13,114 nt of DNA. Source: Betaproteobacteria bacterium. GTDB lineage: Bacteria; Pseudomonadota; Gammaproteobacteria; Burkholderiales; Nitrosomonadaceae. Under the pieces are notes generated by a model. The model did not search any database, had not been told where the DNA came from, and saw only the letters and a program-made list of their open reading frames with translations. The stretch covers positions 1-13,114 of the forward strand of contig JAHZIU010000117.1 in assembly GCA_022601315.1 (NCBI GenBank), in the 5' to 3' direction. Positions 1 to 8,579 of this stretch are shown one piece after another. Every line of letters starts with the position of its first letter. Position 1 is the stretch's first letter. The translations under genes and the position numbers were made by a program.

Positions 1-1223
1 TCCAAAAAACCAAATCTTCCTAGTTCATATCCCCGGCTTGCCATGGAGAAAGTTTCCTTGGCACCCGGTAAGATCTCATCACGCAGCATTTTAATTTCAT
101 TATCTGCAGCGGTGAGCGCCTCATAAGCCTGGACCAGCAATGTTTTTAATTGCAAATCAGTTGCCATTTGTTGGTCCATAGCCTGATCAACACGTCGGTG
201 TGCTGCTAAAAGATTGCCCTGATTACGATTGAATAATGGTAACGGAATAGAAAGACCGACAAGCGCAGTAGTGTCATGCGCACCTTCGTATCGCCTGACA
301 CCGGCATTGACAGTTACATCAGGAATCCGACGCGCTCTCTCCAACGTCAATAGAGCCTTGCGTTGTTCAAAATTTCTAAGGCTACTTAGCGCTAAAGGGT
401 TTGAACGCATGCGATCTTCCAGTAAATTAAATTCAGGTACTACAACAAATGATTCTAAATCACCCAAAACACGCTCAAACTTGGGTGTCTGCCCACCCCA
501 GAGTAAAACCAATTGTTTACGCAAAGCAATCAAATCACGTTGTGCTTGTTTCAGTTCAATATTGGCGGATGCCAATGATACTTTAGCCCTGGTTTCTTCA
601 ATCGGTGGTGCTTTGCCGGCTTGTACACGTTTAGTCGCAGTATCGACCACTTTCTGTGCTAATTCTTGGCTTGCCAAAGCAAGTTGCAGACGCTCTTGCC
701 CAGTCAGTACATTTGTAAACATATTGGCGACCTGGGCAATTAAATCCAAACGCCTTATTGCATACTCATGCTCTGCTCGTTTTTGCCCCAGAGATGCCGC
801 ATGTGTACGCGCTGAACGTTTGCCGCCAATTTCAATTAATTGACTAATTCGAATTGATGAAAATCTAGCAGCTGGACCATCTGCTCGGGAGCTAATATCT
901 TCATGATTAAACTGTAAAACAGGGTTTGGTAATAATCCCGCTTGTAAAGTTATGCCGCCAAGTGCTTGTATTTCTTTCTCAAAAGCAGCTAATTCCGGAT
1001 TATGTTGTAATGCCAATTGTACGGCTTCACGTAATGTGAGTTCTTGTTTATCGAAAATCGGTTCTTGTGCGACAACGTTGCCATTTTGCTCAAAAGCCAT
1101 CATGGATATATCATTTCCTGCAATCGCTGGTGAAATAAAGGTCTGCAAAAAAATGGATACCGCAACCTGAATTTGAAAGCAACTTCCAAAAAACAAAACG
1201 ACGATAAACCTATAAAGAAACAT
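1..1223 (-). CDS. czcC: CzcC/TolC-family outer-membrane efflux protein (3' end outside window)
   Basis: I translated the minus strand from ATG at 1223: 407 codons stay open to the window edge. The N-terminus is hydrophobic and ends in SPAIA-GN near residue 35, a plausible signal-peptidase I site. Two outer-membrane efflux (OEP) repeats follow, at about 60-245 and 265-407. CzcC-type landmarks are LLPNP (97-101), QLIEIGGKR (128-136), GLSIPLPLFNRNQG (323-336) and YELGRFGFL (399-407). CzcC proteins are usually about 415-430 residues, so only a short tail is missing. In this family the trimer forms the outer-membrane channel of an RND pump that expels Co, Zn, Cd or related cations. AGGGAT lies about 8 bases before the start. 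czcB and czcA would be expected to the left, but this cannot be seen. The metal assignment is by family resemblance, and other TolC-type substrates are possible. Confidence 0.88.
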   Translation of the reverse strand, partial: MFLYRFIVVLFFGSCFQIQVAVSIFLQTFISPAIAGNDISMMAFEQNGNVVAQEPIFDKQELTLREAVQLALQHNPELAAFEKEIQALGGITLQAGLLPNPVLQFNHEDISSRADGPAARFSSIRISQLIEIGGKRSARTHAASLGQKRAEHEYAIRRLDLIAQVANMFTNVLTGQERLQLALASQELAQKVVDTATKRVQAGKAPPIEETRAKVSLASANIELKQAQRDLIALRKQLVLLWGGQTPKFERVLGDLESFVVVPEFNLLEDRMRSNPLALSSLRNFEQRKALLTLERARRIPDVTVNAGVRRYEGAHDTTALVGLSIPLPLFNRNQGNLLAAHRRVDQAMDQQMATDLQLKTLLVQAYEALTAADNEIKMLRDEILPGAKETFSMASRGYELGRFGFL

Positions 1224-1657
1224 AAAGAAATCCCTGTGAAACCGGCTTTTAACTGGTTTAGCAAAACACTTGCTATAAAAAATTAAGTGCCAAAAAGAAA
1301 TAAAAAAATATCAAATTCACTAACCCAATATTGCACCAGTGCGTTAGATTTTTGCCTGTAATCGTTATACCTATAGGTTTTTAGTTATTTTTTCTAAAAT
1401 ACAATTTGTACTTAAGGCTCACTTGCTGGTTTTTAACTTGCTTTGTATTGAATAGAACGTACATGCGCTTTACGCCGCAGAATAACTGCGTCTCCGATCG
1501 CGAACACGCTCAATTCAATACAAAGCGGCGTTTAAATTCCACCAACTAGTGCAATATTCAGGCTAAAGTTATCTTTAGTATTCCAATAAATATGTTTACC
1601 AGGAAATATCGACAAAAAGTAAGTTTGGTATTTGATTACATGAAATAAACAATAAAT
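1224..1657. other. 434-base non-coding gap with inverted repeats
   Basis: This A+T-rich gap separates the start of the czcC-like gene from the end of yceF. I found no convincing gene in any frame. It contains the 87-base inverted-repeat element at 1440-1526, a weaker outer inverted repeat (1327-1340 with 1545-1558), and a small perfect hairpin at 1563-1578. A 7-base imperfect stem (about 1235-1255) lies in the presumed leader of the czcC-like gene. No strong sigma70 promoter for that gene was found. Confidence 0.6.
1440..1526. repeat. 87-base MITE-like element with perfect 14-base terminal inverted repeats
   Basis: GCTTTGTATTGAAT at 1440-1453 is exactly complementary to ATTCAATACAAAGC at 1513-1526. 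Inside, CGCAG (1476-1480) and CTGCG (1486-1490) can form a 5-bp hairpin with an AATAA loop. ACGCCGC (1472-1478) can also pair with GCGGCGT (1525-1531), a competing fold. The inside is richer in G+C than its surroundings, and no coding frame fits it. The ends loosely recall IS903/IS5-type termini (GGCTTTGTTGAAT), which suggests a non-autonomous transposon remnant. No target-site duplication is visible. It could instead be a structured RNA or an mRNA-end structure. Confidence 0.55.
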
Positions 1658-2260
1658 TTAAACGATATTGATACCTTCACTCGCCAGCATATCAACTAGT
1701 GCTATAAGTGGCAGCCCAATCAATGCATTCGGATCATCGCTTGACATCCATTCTACTAGCGCAATACCCAAACCCTCTGATTTTGCACTGCAAGCACAAT
1801 GATAAGGTTGCTCTTTGGTTAGATAATTTTGAATTTGTTGATCACTAAGCTGGCGGAATTTAACGCTAGATGGAACTACGCGTGTTTGTAGGTTATCAGT
1901 ATAGTCATTCAGTAGACTTATTGCGGTATAAAAAATAACACGCTTCCCGCGTACTAACTGCAATTGTTTAACTGCATTTTCATAGTTTAGTGGCTTACCA
2001 AGAAGAACTTCATCCAATACTGCAACTTGATCAGAGCCAATAATAATAGCTTGTGGGTGCATTTTGGCAACCTCGCGCGCTTTAGTTTCTGCCAAACGCA
2101 TAGCTGTAATTTCTGGTTTTTCATTAGGTAGCGGTGTTTCATCTATGTCAGGACTTACCGCCTCAAATGGAACTAGTAATCGTTGGAACAACTGCTGCCG
2201 ATAAATAGAACTTGATCCCAAGATTAATTTCTGTTTCAAAGTAATATTTTGTGTATTCAA
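1658..2260 (-). CDS. yceF: Maf-family nucleotide pyrophosphatase, YceF type (m7GTP pyrophosphatase)
   Basis: A 200-residue protein with the full Maf fold. The substrate-binding loop LGSSSIYR is at 14-21, IIGSDQV with the catalytic-type Asp77 at 73-79, LGKP at 87-90, and a C-terminal SEGLG...[10 protein letters not shown] stretch. SDQVAVLD and ALIGLPL resemble YceF rather than the YhdE branch. Members of the YceF branch hydrolyse m7GTP and related modified nucleotides to the monophosphate and pyrophosphate in the cytoplasm. The start is TTG at 2260. AAAGGAAA sits just upstream and no in-frame ATG occurs before the LGSSS motif. The gene is divergent from yceD across 56 bases, the same arrangement as in E. 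coli. Confidence 0.93.
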   Translation of the reverse strand: MNTQNITLKQKLILGSSSIYRQQLFQRLLVPFEAVSPDIDETPLPNEKPEITAMRLAETKAREVAKMHPQAIIIGSDQVAVLDEVLLGKPLNYENAVKQLQLVRGKRVIFYTAISLLNDYTDNLQTRVVPSSVKFRQLSDQQIQNYLTKEQPYHCACSAKSEGLGIALVEWMSSDDPNALIGLPLIALVDMLASEGINIV

Positions 2261-2278
2261 AATTTCCTTTTGGTTTTT

Positions 2279-2307
2279 TTGACATATAAAGGTAAAAAAT
2301 ATACCAT
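2279..2307 (+). promoter_or_regulatory. Candidate sigma70 promoter for the yceD-rpmF-fab operon
   Basis: A perfect -35 box TTGACA (2279-2284) is followed after 17 bases by TACCAT (2302-2307), which matches TATAAT at 4 of 6 positions. Transcription would then start near 2314, only a few bases before the yceD ATG. The -10 box is weak, so a different -10 or an extra upstream promoter is possible. Confidence 0.5.
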
Positions 2308-2316
2308 GCCGAGCTT

Positions 2317-2838
2317 ATGTCTGTGCGATTTGTGATAGAGGACCCCTTAGATTTTGTATATAATGCGAAAACGCATCATGGTAAAGTTCCTATTACAGCG
2401 CTTTTCCGATTGCAAGATTATCTATTTGAAAATACTGAAAACACGAATACGTTAAGTTATCAAATCAGCGGAAAACATGATGCAAGCAACAAACCAACTT
2501 TATATATAAGAGTTGAGGGTGAAATTTATCTTTGTTGCCAACGTTGTCTTGGCAGCTTAAAACATATACTGGATCTAAGAACATCTCTTTTACTGGCTAA
2601 AAGTGAGTCCGAGCTAAATCAATTTGATAAAGATGGTTCAATAGATGCAGTTTTAGCAACATCAGATTTGGATGTCTTGAATTTAATTGAGGATGAAATA
2701 ATTTTGAGTTTGTCAATTTCAGCACGCCACCAGGAAGGTGAGTGCGAGATACACAAGCCAGAAGTACAAGAAATAAAAAATGCAGAAAATATAAAGAGCC
2801 CTTTTTCAGCATTAGCAGAACTTAAGAAAATACATTGA
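2317..2838 (+). CDS. yceD: YceD/DUF177 family protein, 23S rRNA accumulation
   Basis: A 173-residue protein of the DUF177 family. The Cys-rich core LCCQRCL at 72-78 (Cys73, 74 and 77), an acidic middle region (97-130) and a further Cys143 in GECEIHKP fit a small zinc-binding-type fold. The tail SPFSALAELKKI (161-172) is typical of the family. In E. coli and plants the homologue is needed for normal 23S rRNA accumulation; its biochemical role is not settled. It is the first gene before rpmF, a strongly conserved pairing, with 15 bases between them. The ATG has almost no Shine-Dalgarno sequence and lies close to the predicted transcription start, so the message may be leaderless. Confidence 0.9.
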   Translation: MSVRFVIEDPLDFVYNAKTHHGKVPITALFRLQDYLFENTENTNTLSYQISGKHDASNKPTLYIRVEGEIYLCCQRCLGSLKHILDLRTSLLLAKSESELNQFDKDGSIDAVLATSDLDVLNLIEDEIILSLSISARHQEGECEIHKPEVQEIKNAENIKSPFSALAELKKIH

Positions 2839-2853
2839 ATTTAAGGAATTATA

Positions 2854-3033
2854 ATGGCTGTTCAACAAAACAAAAAATCTCCATCTAGACGTGGCATGCG
2901 TCGTGCACATGATTTTCTGACCAATCCTCCATTGGCAGTAGAACCCAGCACGGGAGAGGTACATTTACGTCACCATATAAGTCCTAATGGTTATTATCGT
3001 GGTAAGAAGATTGTGCAAACCAAAGACGATTAA
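2854..3033 (+). CDS. rpmF: 50S ribosomal protein L32
   Basis: A 59-residue basic protein read directly from the sequence. It starts [20 protein letters not shown] and contains [20 protein letters not shown] at 33-52, the usual proteobacterial L32 pattern. L32 is a small protein of the large ribosomal subunit. There is no cysteine, so this is the zinc-free form. A good ribosome site, AAGGAAT (2843-2849), precedes the ATG. The gene sits between yceD and plsX, as in most proteobacteria. Confidence 0.97.
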   Translation: MAVQQNKKSPSRRGMRRAHDFLTNPPLAVEPSTGEVHLRHHISPNGYYRGKKIVQTKDD

Positions 3034-3098
3034 AATATAACTCACCGCTATTAGTTATACCGAGCGTTTAGTTCCCTTCTGTCATTAGAGCATCAAAA

Positions 3099-4139
3099 TT
3101 GGACATTACTGTAGCAATAGACTGTATGGGTGGCGATCATGGTCCCCATATTACAGTGCCTTCAGCTGTTAATTATCTCCGTCGTGACCCTGAAGCTGAT
3201 ATTATTCTAGTCGGAATACCTGATGCCATCAAAGCAGAGCTCGCTGTATTAAAAGTTGAATTAGGGCCCCGGTTACGATTGCATGCTGCAACTGAAGTTG
3301 TTGGTATGGATGAGCCTCCTGCACTTGCACTACGTGGCAAAAAAGACTCTTCTATGCGTGTTGCTATCAATTTGGTTAAAAATGGTGAAGCACAGGCGTG
3401 TGTCAGTGCTGGCAATACAGGCGCATTATTAGCGACCTCCCGATTCGTATTAAAGACCATTCCTGGAATTGATCGCCCTGCACTTGCGGCGGCCCTGCCT
3501 ACTCTTAAGGGCCATACCTATATTTTAGATTTAGGTGCTAACATTGATTGCACGCCAGAACATTTGTTGCAATTTGGCGTAATGGGCGCTTCATTGGTAT
3601 CTTCTATTGAAGATACAACCGCACCAAGTGTCGGTTTACTTAATATCGGTGAGGAAGCGATCAAAGGCAACGAAATTGTTAAACGTGCAGCTGAATTGCT
3701 GCATGACAGTGGACTTAATTTTTACGGTAATATCGAAGGAAATGATATTTACAAAGGGACTACTGACATTGTTGTATGTGATGGTTTTGTGGGAAATGTG
3801 ACATTAAAAACCTCAGAGGGTTTAGCGCAAATGCTAGCAACCTATTTGCGTGAGGAGTTTACACGAAACTTTTTGACAAAATTTGCTGGAATCATTGCAA
3901 CACCTGTTATTAAGGCTTTTAAACGTAGAGTCGATCATCGGCAATACAATGGTGCCAGCTTGCTAGGTTTGCGTGGAATTGTAGTTAAGAGTCATGGCTC
4001 TGCTGACATTTATGCATTTTGTTCGGCCATTAACCGCGCAGTTGATGAAGTGCGAGGAGGGATGCTACGGCGTATTAGCGAACAAGTAGCGGAGTTATCG
4101 CATCATCCCAAACTCTCTCTTAAAGAGAACACAAAATGA
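3099..4139 (+). CDS. plsX: Phosphate acyltransferase PlsX
   Basis: A 346-residue peripheral-membrane enzyme that converts acyl-ACP and phosphate to acyl-phosphate, the donor used by PlsY to make lysophosphatidic acid. Family motifs run in order: [11 protein letters not shown] at 6-16 (Cys9 replaces the more common Ala), the [16 protein letters not shown] segment (70-85), SAGNTGAL (103-110), LDLGANID (143-150), LLNIGEE (180-186) and [10 protein letters not shown] (228-237). The length is normal. The start is TTG at 3099. The glycine motif lies so near the N-terminus that no later start is possible, and no ATG is nearby. Only a poor TAGAG ribosome site is visible. The end overlaps fabH by four bases (ATGA), implying coupled translation. 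Confidence 0.96.
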   Translation: MDITVAIDCMGGDHGPHITVPSAVNYLRRDPEADIILVGIPDAIKAELAVLKVELGPRLRLHAATEVVGMDEPPALALRGKKDSSMRVAINLVKNGEAQACVSAGNTGALLATSRFVLKTIPGIDRPALAAALPTLKGHTYILDLGANIDCTPEHLLQFGVMGASLVSSIEDTTAPSVGLLNIGEEAIKGNEIVKRAAELLHDSGLNFYGNIEGNDIYKGTTDIVVCDGFVGNVTLKTSEGLAQMLATYLREEFTRNFLTKFAGIIATPVIKAFKRRVDHRQYNGASLLGLRGIVVKSHGSADIYAFCSAINRAVDEVRGGMLRRISEQVAELSHHPKLSLKENTK

Positions 4140-5095
4140 TGTATTCAAAAATCATTGGGACAGGTGGTTATTTACCAGAAAAAATACTCACCAATAAAGA
4201 CCTGGAGGCCATGGTTGATACAAGCGATGAATGGATACGCACCCGAACAGGTATCCAGCAACGGCATATCGCTCATAAAGATCAAGTAGCCAGTGATCTG
4301 GCATTGTATGCCAGTCAAAATGCGATGCAAGCCGCAGGTGTAACACAAAAAGATATTGATCTAATTATCGTTGCAACTACAACGCCGGATATGGTTTTCC
4401 CAAGTACAGCTTGCATTTTGCAAGAGAAACTCGGGATTGATAATTGCCCTGCATTTGATGTGCAAGCAGTATGTAGTGGTTTTGTGTATGCACTTGCCAC
4501 TGCTGACATGTTTGTTCGTTCAGGAAAATGCCGCAATGCATTGGTTGTTGGTAGTGAAATTTACTCAAAAATCCTTGACTGGAATGATCGCAGCACTTGC
4601 GTATTATTTGGAGACGGTGCTGGTGCAGTTGTGCTCTCTCAGAGTGAGCATCCTGGCATCTTGTCTACTCATCTACATGCCAGCGGCAGTTACAGCAAAG
4701 TTTTATCTGTACCTGGCAGTATTGGTGGCGGAGAAATCCAGGGAACACCGTTTATTAACATGGATGGCAATACCGTTTTTAAATTTGCGGTAAAGGTTCT
4801 GGAAGAAGTCGTGCGAGAAGCGATTGCTGAAAATAACTTACAGGCCGCAGATATTGATTGGCTGATCCCTCATCAGGCAAATATTCGCATCATTAAATCA
4901 ACCGCAAAAAAACTTGGTATACCTATGGAAAAAGTCGTCACGGCTGTCAATAAACATGGTAACACCTCTGCCGCATCCATTCCCCTGGCGCTTGATATGG
5001 CCGTACGTGATGGACGAATTAATTCTGATCAACTGGTACTGTTGGAAGGTGTCGGCGGCGGATTTACTTGGGGGGCGGCATTACTCCGCTGGTAA
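4136..5095 (+). CDS. fabH: 3-oxoacyl-ACP synthase III (KAS III)
   Basis: A 319-residue thiolase-fold enzyme that condenses acetyl-CoA with malonyl-ACP to start fatty-acid synthesis. The catalytic triad is complete: Cys113 in AVCSGF, His246 in PHQAN and Asn276 in KHGNTSAA. Other signatures are [11 protein letters not shown] (30-40), [10 protein letters not shown] (158-167) and the C-terminal GVGGGFTWG. The first ATG (4136) overlaps the plsX stop; a second ATG follows immediately (4139) and could also be used. AAAGAGA lies upstream. fabD begins three bases after the stop. Confidence 0.97.
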   Translation: MMYSKIIGTGGYLPEKILTNKDLEAMVDTSDEWIRTRTGIQQRHIAHKDQVASDLALYASQNAMQAAGVTQKDIDLIIVATTTPDMVFPSTACILQEKLGIDNCPAFDVQAVCSGFVYALATADMFVRSGKCRNALVVGSEIYSKILDWNDRSTCVLFGDGAGAVVLSQSEHPGILSTHLHASGSYSKVLSVPGSIGGGEIQGTPFINMDGNTVFKFAVKVLEEVVREAIAENNLQAADIDWLIPHQANIRIIKSTAKKLGIPMEKVVTAVNKHGNTSAASIPLALDMAVRDGRINSDQLVLLEGVGGGFTWGAALLRW

Positions 5096-5098
5096 ATT

Positions 5099-6061
5099 AT
5101 GAAATTTGCATTTGTATTTCCAGGCCAAGGATCGCAATCAGTCGGTATGATGAGTGGTTATGAAGAGCTATCCATCGTACATGAAACTTTTCAAGAAGCA
5201 TCTGATATCCTCAAGCAGGATTTCTGGTCCATGGTCAATGCTGGGCCAGCTGAAGAACTGAATGTCACAATTAATACGCAGCCACTCATGCTAACAGCTG
5301 GTGTTGCAGTTTATCGTGCTTGGGCCAGTTTAGGCGGCGCCAAACCAAGTTACTTAGCAGGACACAGCCTCGGTGAATATACTGCTTTAGTTGCTGCACA
5401 AGCACTTACTTTTGCGGACGCACTGTCTTTAGTAAGTTTTCGCGCGCAAGTTATGCAGGAAGCTGTGCCGGAAGGTGTTGGCGGCATGGCTGCAATACTG
5501 GGATTAGATGATGAAACAATAAAATTGATATGCCGTGAAGTGACGAATAGTGCTGCTGGTGAAGTGCTTGAACCAGCAAATTTTAACTCTCCTGGTCAAA
5601 TTGTCATTGCGGGACATCGAAATGCAGTATTGCGAGGTATAGAACTTGCAAAAGCCAAAGGCGCAAAACGTGCGGTAATACTGCCTATGAGCATTCCTTC
5701 ACATTGCACATTAATGTACCCAGCCGCTGAAAAATTGCGACAGCAACTTGAAAATACTGCGTTACATTCTCCTGATACTCCAATTTTACATAATGTTGAT
5801 GTGCAACCACAGCATGACGTAGCATCTATAAAAGATAGCTTGATTAAGCAACTATACAACCCGGTACTTTGGATCGAAACTATTCGCACTTTTGCACGTG
5901 CTGATGTAACATCTGTCGCAGAATGTGGGCCAGGGAAAGTTTTAACCGGTCTAAACAAGCGTATTGATCGAAATTTAGAACATTTATCATTCACCGATAG
6001 CGATGCAATCAAGCATGCAATCGATAGTTTAAAATATGGCAGTGTGTATAAAGAAACCTGA
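5099..6061 (+). CDS. fabD: Malonyl-CoA:ACP transacylase
   Basis: A 320-residue enzyme that moves malonate from CoA to the phosphopantetheine arm of ACP. It starts FAFVFPGQGSQ. The nucleophile elbow is GHSLGE with Ser90; FRAQVM with the carboxylate-binding Arg115 follows, then PSHCTLM with catalytic His202 and GPGKVL near the end. The length is normal. The start is three bases after the fabH stop with only a weak ribosome site, so translation is probably coupled to fabH. A 47-base gap without obvious structure precedes fabG. Confidence 0.97.
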   Translation: MKFAFVFPGQGSQSVGMMSGYEELSIVHETFQEASDILKQDFWSMVNAGPAEELNVTINTQPLMLTAGVAVYRAWASLGGAKPSYLAGHSLGEYTALVAAQALTFADALSLVSFRAQVMQEAVPEGVGGMAAILGLDDETIKLICREVTNSAAGEVLEPANFNSPGQIVIAGHRNAVLRGIELAKAKGAKRAVILPMSIPSHCTLMYPAAEKLRQQLENTALHSPDTPILHNVDVQPQHDVASIKDSLIKQLYNPVLWIETIRTFARADVTSVAECGPGKVLTGLNKRIDRNLEHLSFTDSDAIKHAIDSLKYGSVYKET

Positions 6062-6108
6062 ATCCGCCTCACTACTTATCGTAATTACGCTTTTATTGGT
6101 ATATCGTT

Positions 6109-6846
6109 TTGGAAAATAAAATTGCATTAATAACTGGCGCCAGTCGCGGTATTGGGCAGGCAATAGCGCTTAAACTAGGACATGATGGGGCTATTGTAGT
6201 TGGAACGGCCACAACCCAGAGTGGTGCCGATGCGATAAGTCAATACCTAGAAAAAGCAGGTATTACAGGAATGGGTATCGCATTAAATGTTAATAATGTT
6301 GATCAAATTGATGATGCCTTTAAAATTATCCGCGAGAAATTTGGCGAGATTGAAATTTTAGTTAATAATGCCGGTGTTACACGTGACAACTTATTAGCGC
6401 GCATGAAAGACGAAGAATGGGATGAAATCATGGATACTGATCTAAAATCTGTATTTCGTTTAAGTCGTGCTGTGCTCCGACCCATGATGAAAGCTCGTTC
6501 TGGCCGTATTATTAGTATTTCTTCTGTAGTTGGCTCAATCGGAAACGCAGGCCAATCAAATTATGCCGCTGCAAAAGCGGGTATGTTTGGCTTTAGTAAA
6601 TCATTAGCACGCGAAGTTGGAAGTCGCAATATAACAGTTAATTGTATCGCGCCTGGCTTTATTGATACAGACATGACTCGTGCCCTCAGTGATGAGCAAC
6701 GACAAAATTTGATTCAGCATGTGCCCTTAGGAAGATTAGGGTGCTCAGAAGAAGTAGCGGCAGCTGTTGCATTTCTTGCTTCACCAGTAGCAGGGTATAT
6801 TACTGGTACCACACTACATGTTAATGGCGGAATGTATATGGATTAA
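6109..6846 (+). CDS. fabG: 3-oxoacyl-ACP reductase, with Asp in place of the tetrad Asn
   Basis: A 245-residue SDR enzyme that reduces 3-oxoacyl-ACP with NADPH. The cofactor loop GASRGIG is at 10-16, NNAGVTRDNLL at 86-96, catalytic Ser139 in SISSVVG, and YAAAK with Tyr152 and Lys156. APGFIDTDMT (181-190) and the ending GGMYMD are typical of FabG. The fourth tetrad residue, usually Asn in a TNL motif, is Asp111 here (codon GAT in DTDLKSVF). The start is TTG at 6109. It is the only start codon between the upstream in-frame stop and the Rossmann strand, and it has no clear Shine-Dalgarno sequence. The gene lies between fabD and acpP as expected. Confidence 0.96.
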   Translation: MENKIALITGASRGIGQAIALKLGHDGAIVVGTATTQSGADAISQYLEKAGITGMGIALNVNNVDQIDDAFKIIREKFGEIEILVNNAGVTRDNLLARMKDEEWDEIMDTDLKSVFRLSRAVLRPMMKARSGRIISISSVVGSIGNAGQSNYAAAKAGMFGFSKSLAREVGSRNITVNCIAPGFIDTDMTRALSDEQRQNLIQHVPLGRLGCSEEVAAAVAFLASPVAGYITGTTLHVNGGMYMD

Positions 6847-7039
6847 TATAGAATATACAGCCGACTAATTCAAAACTAAATTATTGGAAAACTATTGATT
6901 TTGTTCCCAACACTTTATGCTAAGAATTAATCCATAGTTCTACAAATATATTCGTATTTTCAGTCATGTTGTAGTTTTTCTGACATTGAAAATTTGTTAA
7001 AATTGAAACGTTTTTCTTACCTGAGAAGGAAGCATCTAG
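6847..7039 (+). promoter_or_regulatory. fabG-acpP gap with a candidate extended -10 promoter for acpP
   Basis: This A+T-rich 193-base gap is the largest inside the cluster. TGTTAAAAT at 6995-7003 reads as an extended -10 (TGn plus TAAAAT). The -35 at 17 bases (TTTTTC, 6975-6980) is poor. Transcription would start near 7010 and give a leader of about 30 bases that carries AGAAGGAAG, the strongest ribosome site in the window. A dedicated promoter would fit the high demand for ACP. No terminator hairpin was found after fabG. Confidence 0.4.
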
Positions 7040-7282
7040 ATGGAAAATATAGAGCAGCGTATTAAAAAGATCGTAGCTGAGCAACTTGGCGTTAATGAAG
7101 TAGAAGTCAAGAATGAATCATCATTTGTCAATGATCTAGGAGCAGACTCACTGGATACAGTGGAACTGGTTATGGCCCTGGAAGAAGAGTTTGAATGTGA
7201 AATTCCTGATGAGCAGGCAGAAAAAATAAATACTGTCCAAGAAGCTATTGACTACGTCAATGCAAACGCAAGCTCAAACTGA
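7040..7282 (+). CDS. acpP: Acyl carrier protein
   Basis: An 80-residue, very acidic four-helix protein that carries growing acyl chains as thioesters. [13 protein letters not shown] at 32-44 holds Ser37, the residue that receives 4'-phosphopantetheine. The recognition helix and the [16 protein letters not shown] segment are standard. The ATG is preceded by AGAAGGAAG at 7024-7032 with good spacing, consistent with strong expression. fabF follows after 37 bases. Confidence 0.98.
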   Translation: MENIEQRIKKIVAEQLGVNEVEVKNESSFVNDLGADSLDTVELVMALEEEFECEIPDEQAEKINTVQEAIDYVNANASSN

Positions 7283-7319
7283 TTTCTTTGTTTTTTAAGT
7301 ATCTGTAATCGGAGTTATT

Positions 7320-8561
7320 TTGTCCAAACGTAGGGTTGTCATTACCGGGCTGGGTATTGTCTCGCCTGTTGGAAATACTGTGCCCAGTGCATGGGATAGT
7401 ATCATTTCTGGAAAATCGGGTATTACCCAGATTACTCGTTTTGATGCATCGGCTTTTGCCTCGCAAATCGCAGGAGAGGTGAACGATTTTGATATCACTC
7501 AATACATATCGGCTAAAGAAGCGCGCCGCATGGACACCTTTATCCATTACGGTATGGCTGCAGCAATACAGGCTATCAAAGATGCAGGTATTGAGGACAC
7601 AGCTAAACTCGAGCCGGAAAAAATTGGTGTAAATATTGGTTCAGGTATTGGCGGCTTACCAATGATTGAAAGCACGGATGCAGCCTATCACAAAGGTGGG
7701 CCACGTAAAATTTCACCATTTTTTATTCCCAGTACCATTATCAATATGATCGCAGGTAATTTGTCCATTATGTATGGATACAAAGGACCGAACATCGCTA
7801 TTGTAACCGCTTGCACGACTGCAACACACAGCATTGGAAATTCTGCGCGTATGATTGAGTATGGCGATGCCGATGTTATGATTTCCGGTGGCGCGGAATC
7901 CACTATTACACCGCTTACGGTTGGTGGGTTTTCTTCTGCGAAAGCTTTGTCCGTCAACAATGACGATCCCGCCATGGCCAGTCGACCATGGGATATTGGT
8001 CGTGATGGTTTTGTACTGGGTGAAGGAGCCGGCGTTATGGTATTAGAAGAAATGGAACACGCCAAGCGTCGTGGTGCAAGAATTTATGCTGAGCTGGCTG
8101 GATTTGGTATGAGTGCAGATGCTTATCATATGACAGCACCTTGTGATGATGGTGAAGGCGCGTCACGCTGCATGACGAATGCGCTAAAAAATGCACAAAT
8201 TAACCCGGCTGAAGTCGACTATGTTAATGCCCATGGCACATCAACACCCTTAGGTGATATTGCCGAAACAATCGCTGTTAAACGTTGTTTTGGGGAACAT
8301 GCCAAAAAATTGGCTGTAGGCTCCACAAAATCGATGACAGGTCATTTGCTTGGTGCTGCTGGTGGTGTAGAAGCAATTTTCTCAACATTGGCCATTTATA
8401 ATAAAATAGTACCGCCTACTATCAATCTAGTTAATCAAGATCCACAATGTGATCTGGATTATATTCCCAACATAGCAAGAGATATGGATATCAACGTTGC
8501 TTTATCCAATTCCTTTGGTTTTGGGGGAACAAACGGAACGCTGGTTTTTCGTAAAGTATAA
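7320..8561 (+). CDS. fabF: 3-oxoacyl-ACP synthase II (KAS II)
   Basis: A 413-residue condensing enzyme that elongates acyl-ACP with malonyl-ACP. Catalytic Cys165 lies in TACTTATH, His305 in NAHGTSTP, and Lys337 and His342 in GSTKSMTGH. The C-terminal NSFGFGGTN gatekeeper loop is intact. Compared with E. coli FabF the length is normal. The start is TTG at 7320, with GGAG (7311-7314) at good spacing. The [10 protein letters not shown] strand begins at residue 3, so no later start fits. mltG follows after 18 bases; pabC, which sits here in E. coli, is absent. Confidence 0.97.
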   Translation: MSKRRVVITGLGIVSPVGNTVPSAWDSIISGKSGITQITRFDASAFASQIAGEVNDFDITQYISAKEARRMDTFIHYGMAAAIQAIKDAGIEDTAKLEPEKIGVNIGSGIGGLPMIESTDAAYHKGGPRKISPFFIPSTIINMIAGNLSIMYGYKGPNIAIVTACTTATHSIGNSARMIEYGDADVMISGGAESTITPLTVGGFSSAKALSVNNDDPAMASRPWDIGRDGFVLGEGAGVMVLEEMEHAKRRGARIYAELAGFGMSADAYHMTAPCDDGEGASRCMTNALKNAQINPAEVDYVNAHGTSTPLGDIAETIAVKRCFGEHAKKLAVGSTKSMTGHLLGAAGGVEAIFSTLAIYNKIVPPTINLVNQDPQCDLDYIPNIARDMDINVALSNSFGFGGTNGTLVFRKV

Positions 8562-8579
8562 ATACTTATTCTCTGGCGC

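Noticed and set aside
229..843. Plus-strand open frame of 204 codons
   Set aside because: It is antisense to the czcC-like gene, whose minus-strand translation shows clear family motifs across the whole region. The plus-strand product is rich in Ser, Cys and Arg and resembles nothing.
1281..1310. Possible sigma54 promoter (TGGCAC on the minus strand) for the czcC-like gene
   Set aside because: The -24 half TTGGCAC is present, but the -12 half at the required spacing is a T run without the essential GC.
1331..1343. GCAC-CA-GTGC palindrome as an NtrC-type operator
   Set aside because: The spacing is too short for the NtrC consensus (TGCACC-N5-GGTGCA), and no sigma54 promoter or nitrogen gene is nearby.
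1563..1578. Perfect 6-bp hairpin CTAAAG-TTAT-CTTTAG after yceF as a terminator
   Set aside because: The stem is A+T-rich and no T run follows on the minus strand, so it does not meet the standard for an intrinsic terminator.
3036..3059. 7-bp hairpin TATAACT/AGTTATA between rpmF and plsX as a terminator or attenuator
   Set aside because: The stem is almost all A/T with a 10-base loop and no following T run. It could be an RNA-processing site, but nothing supports that.
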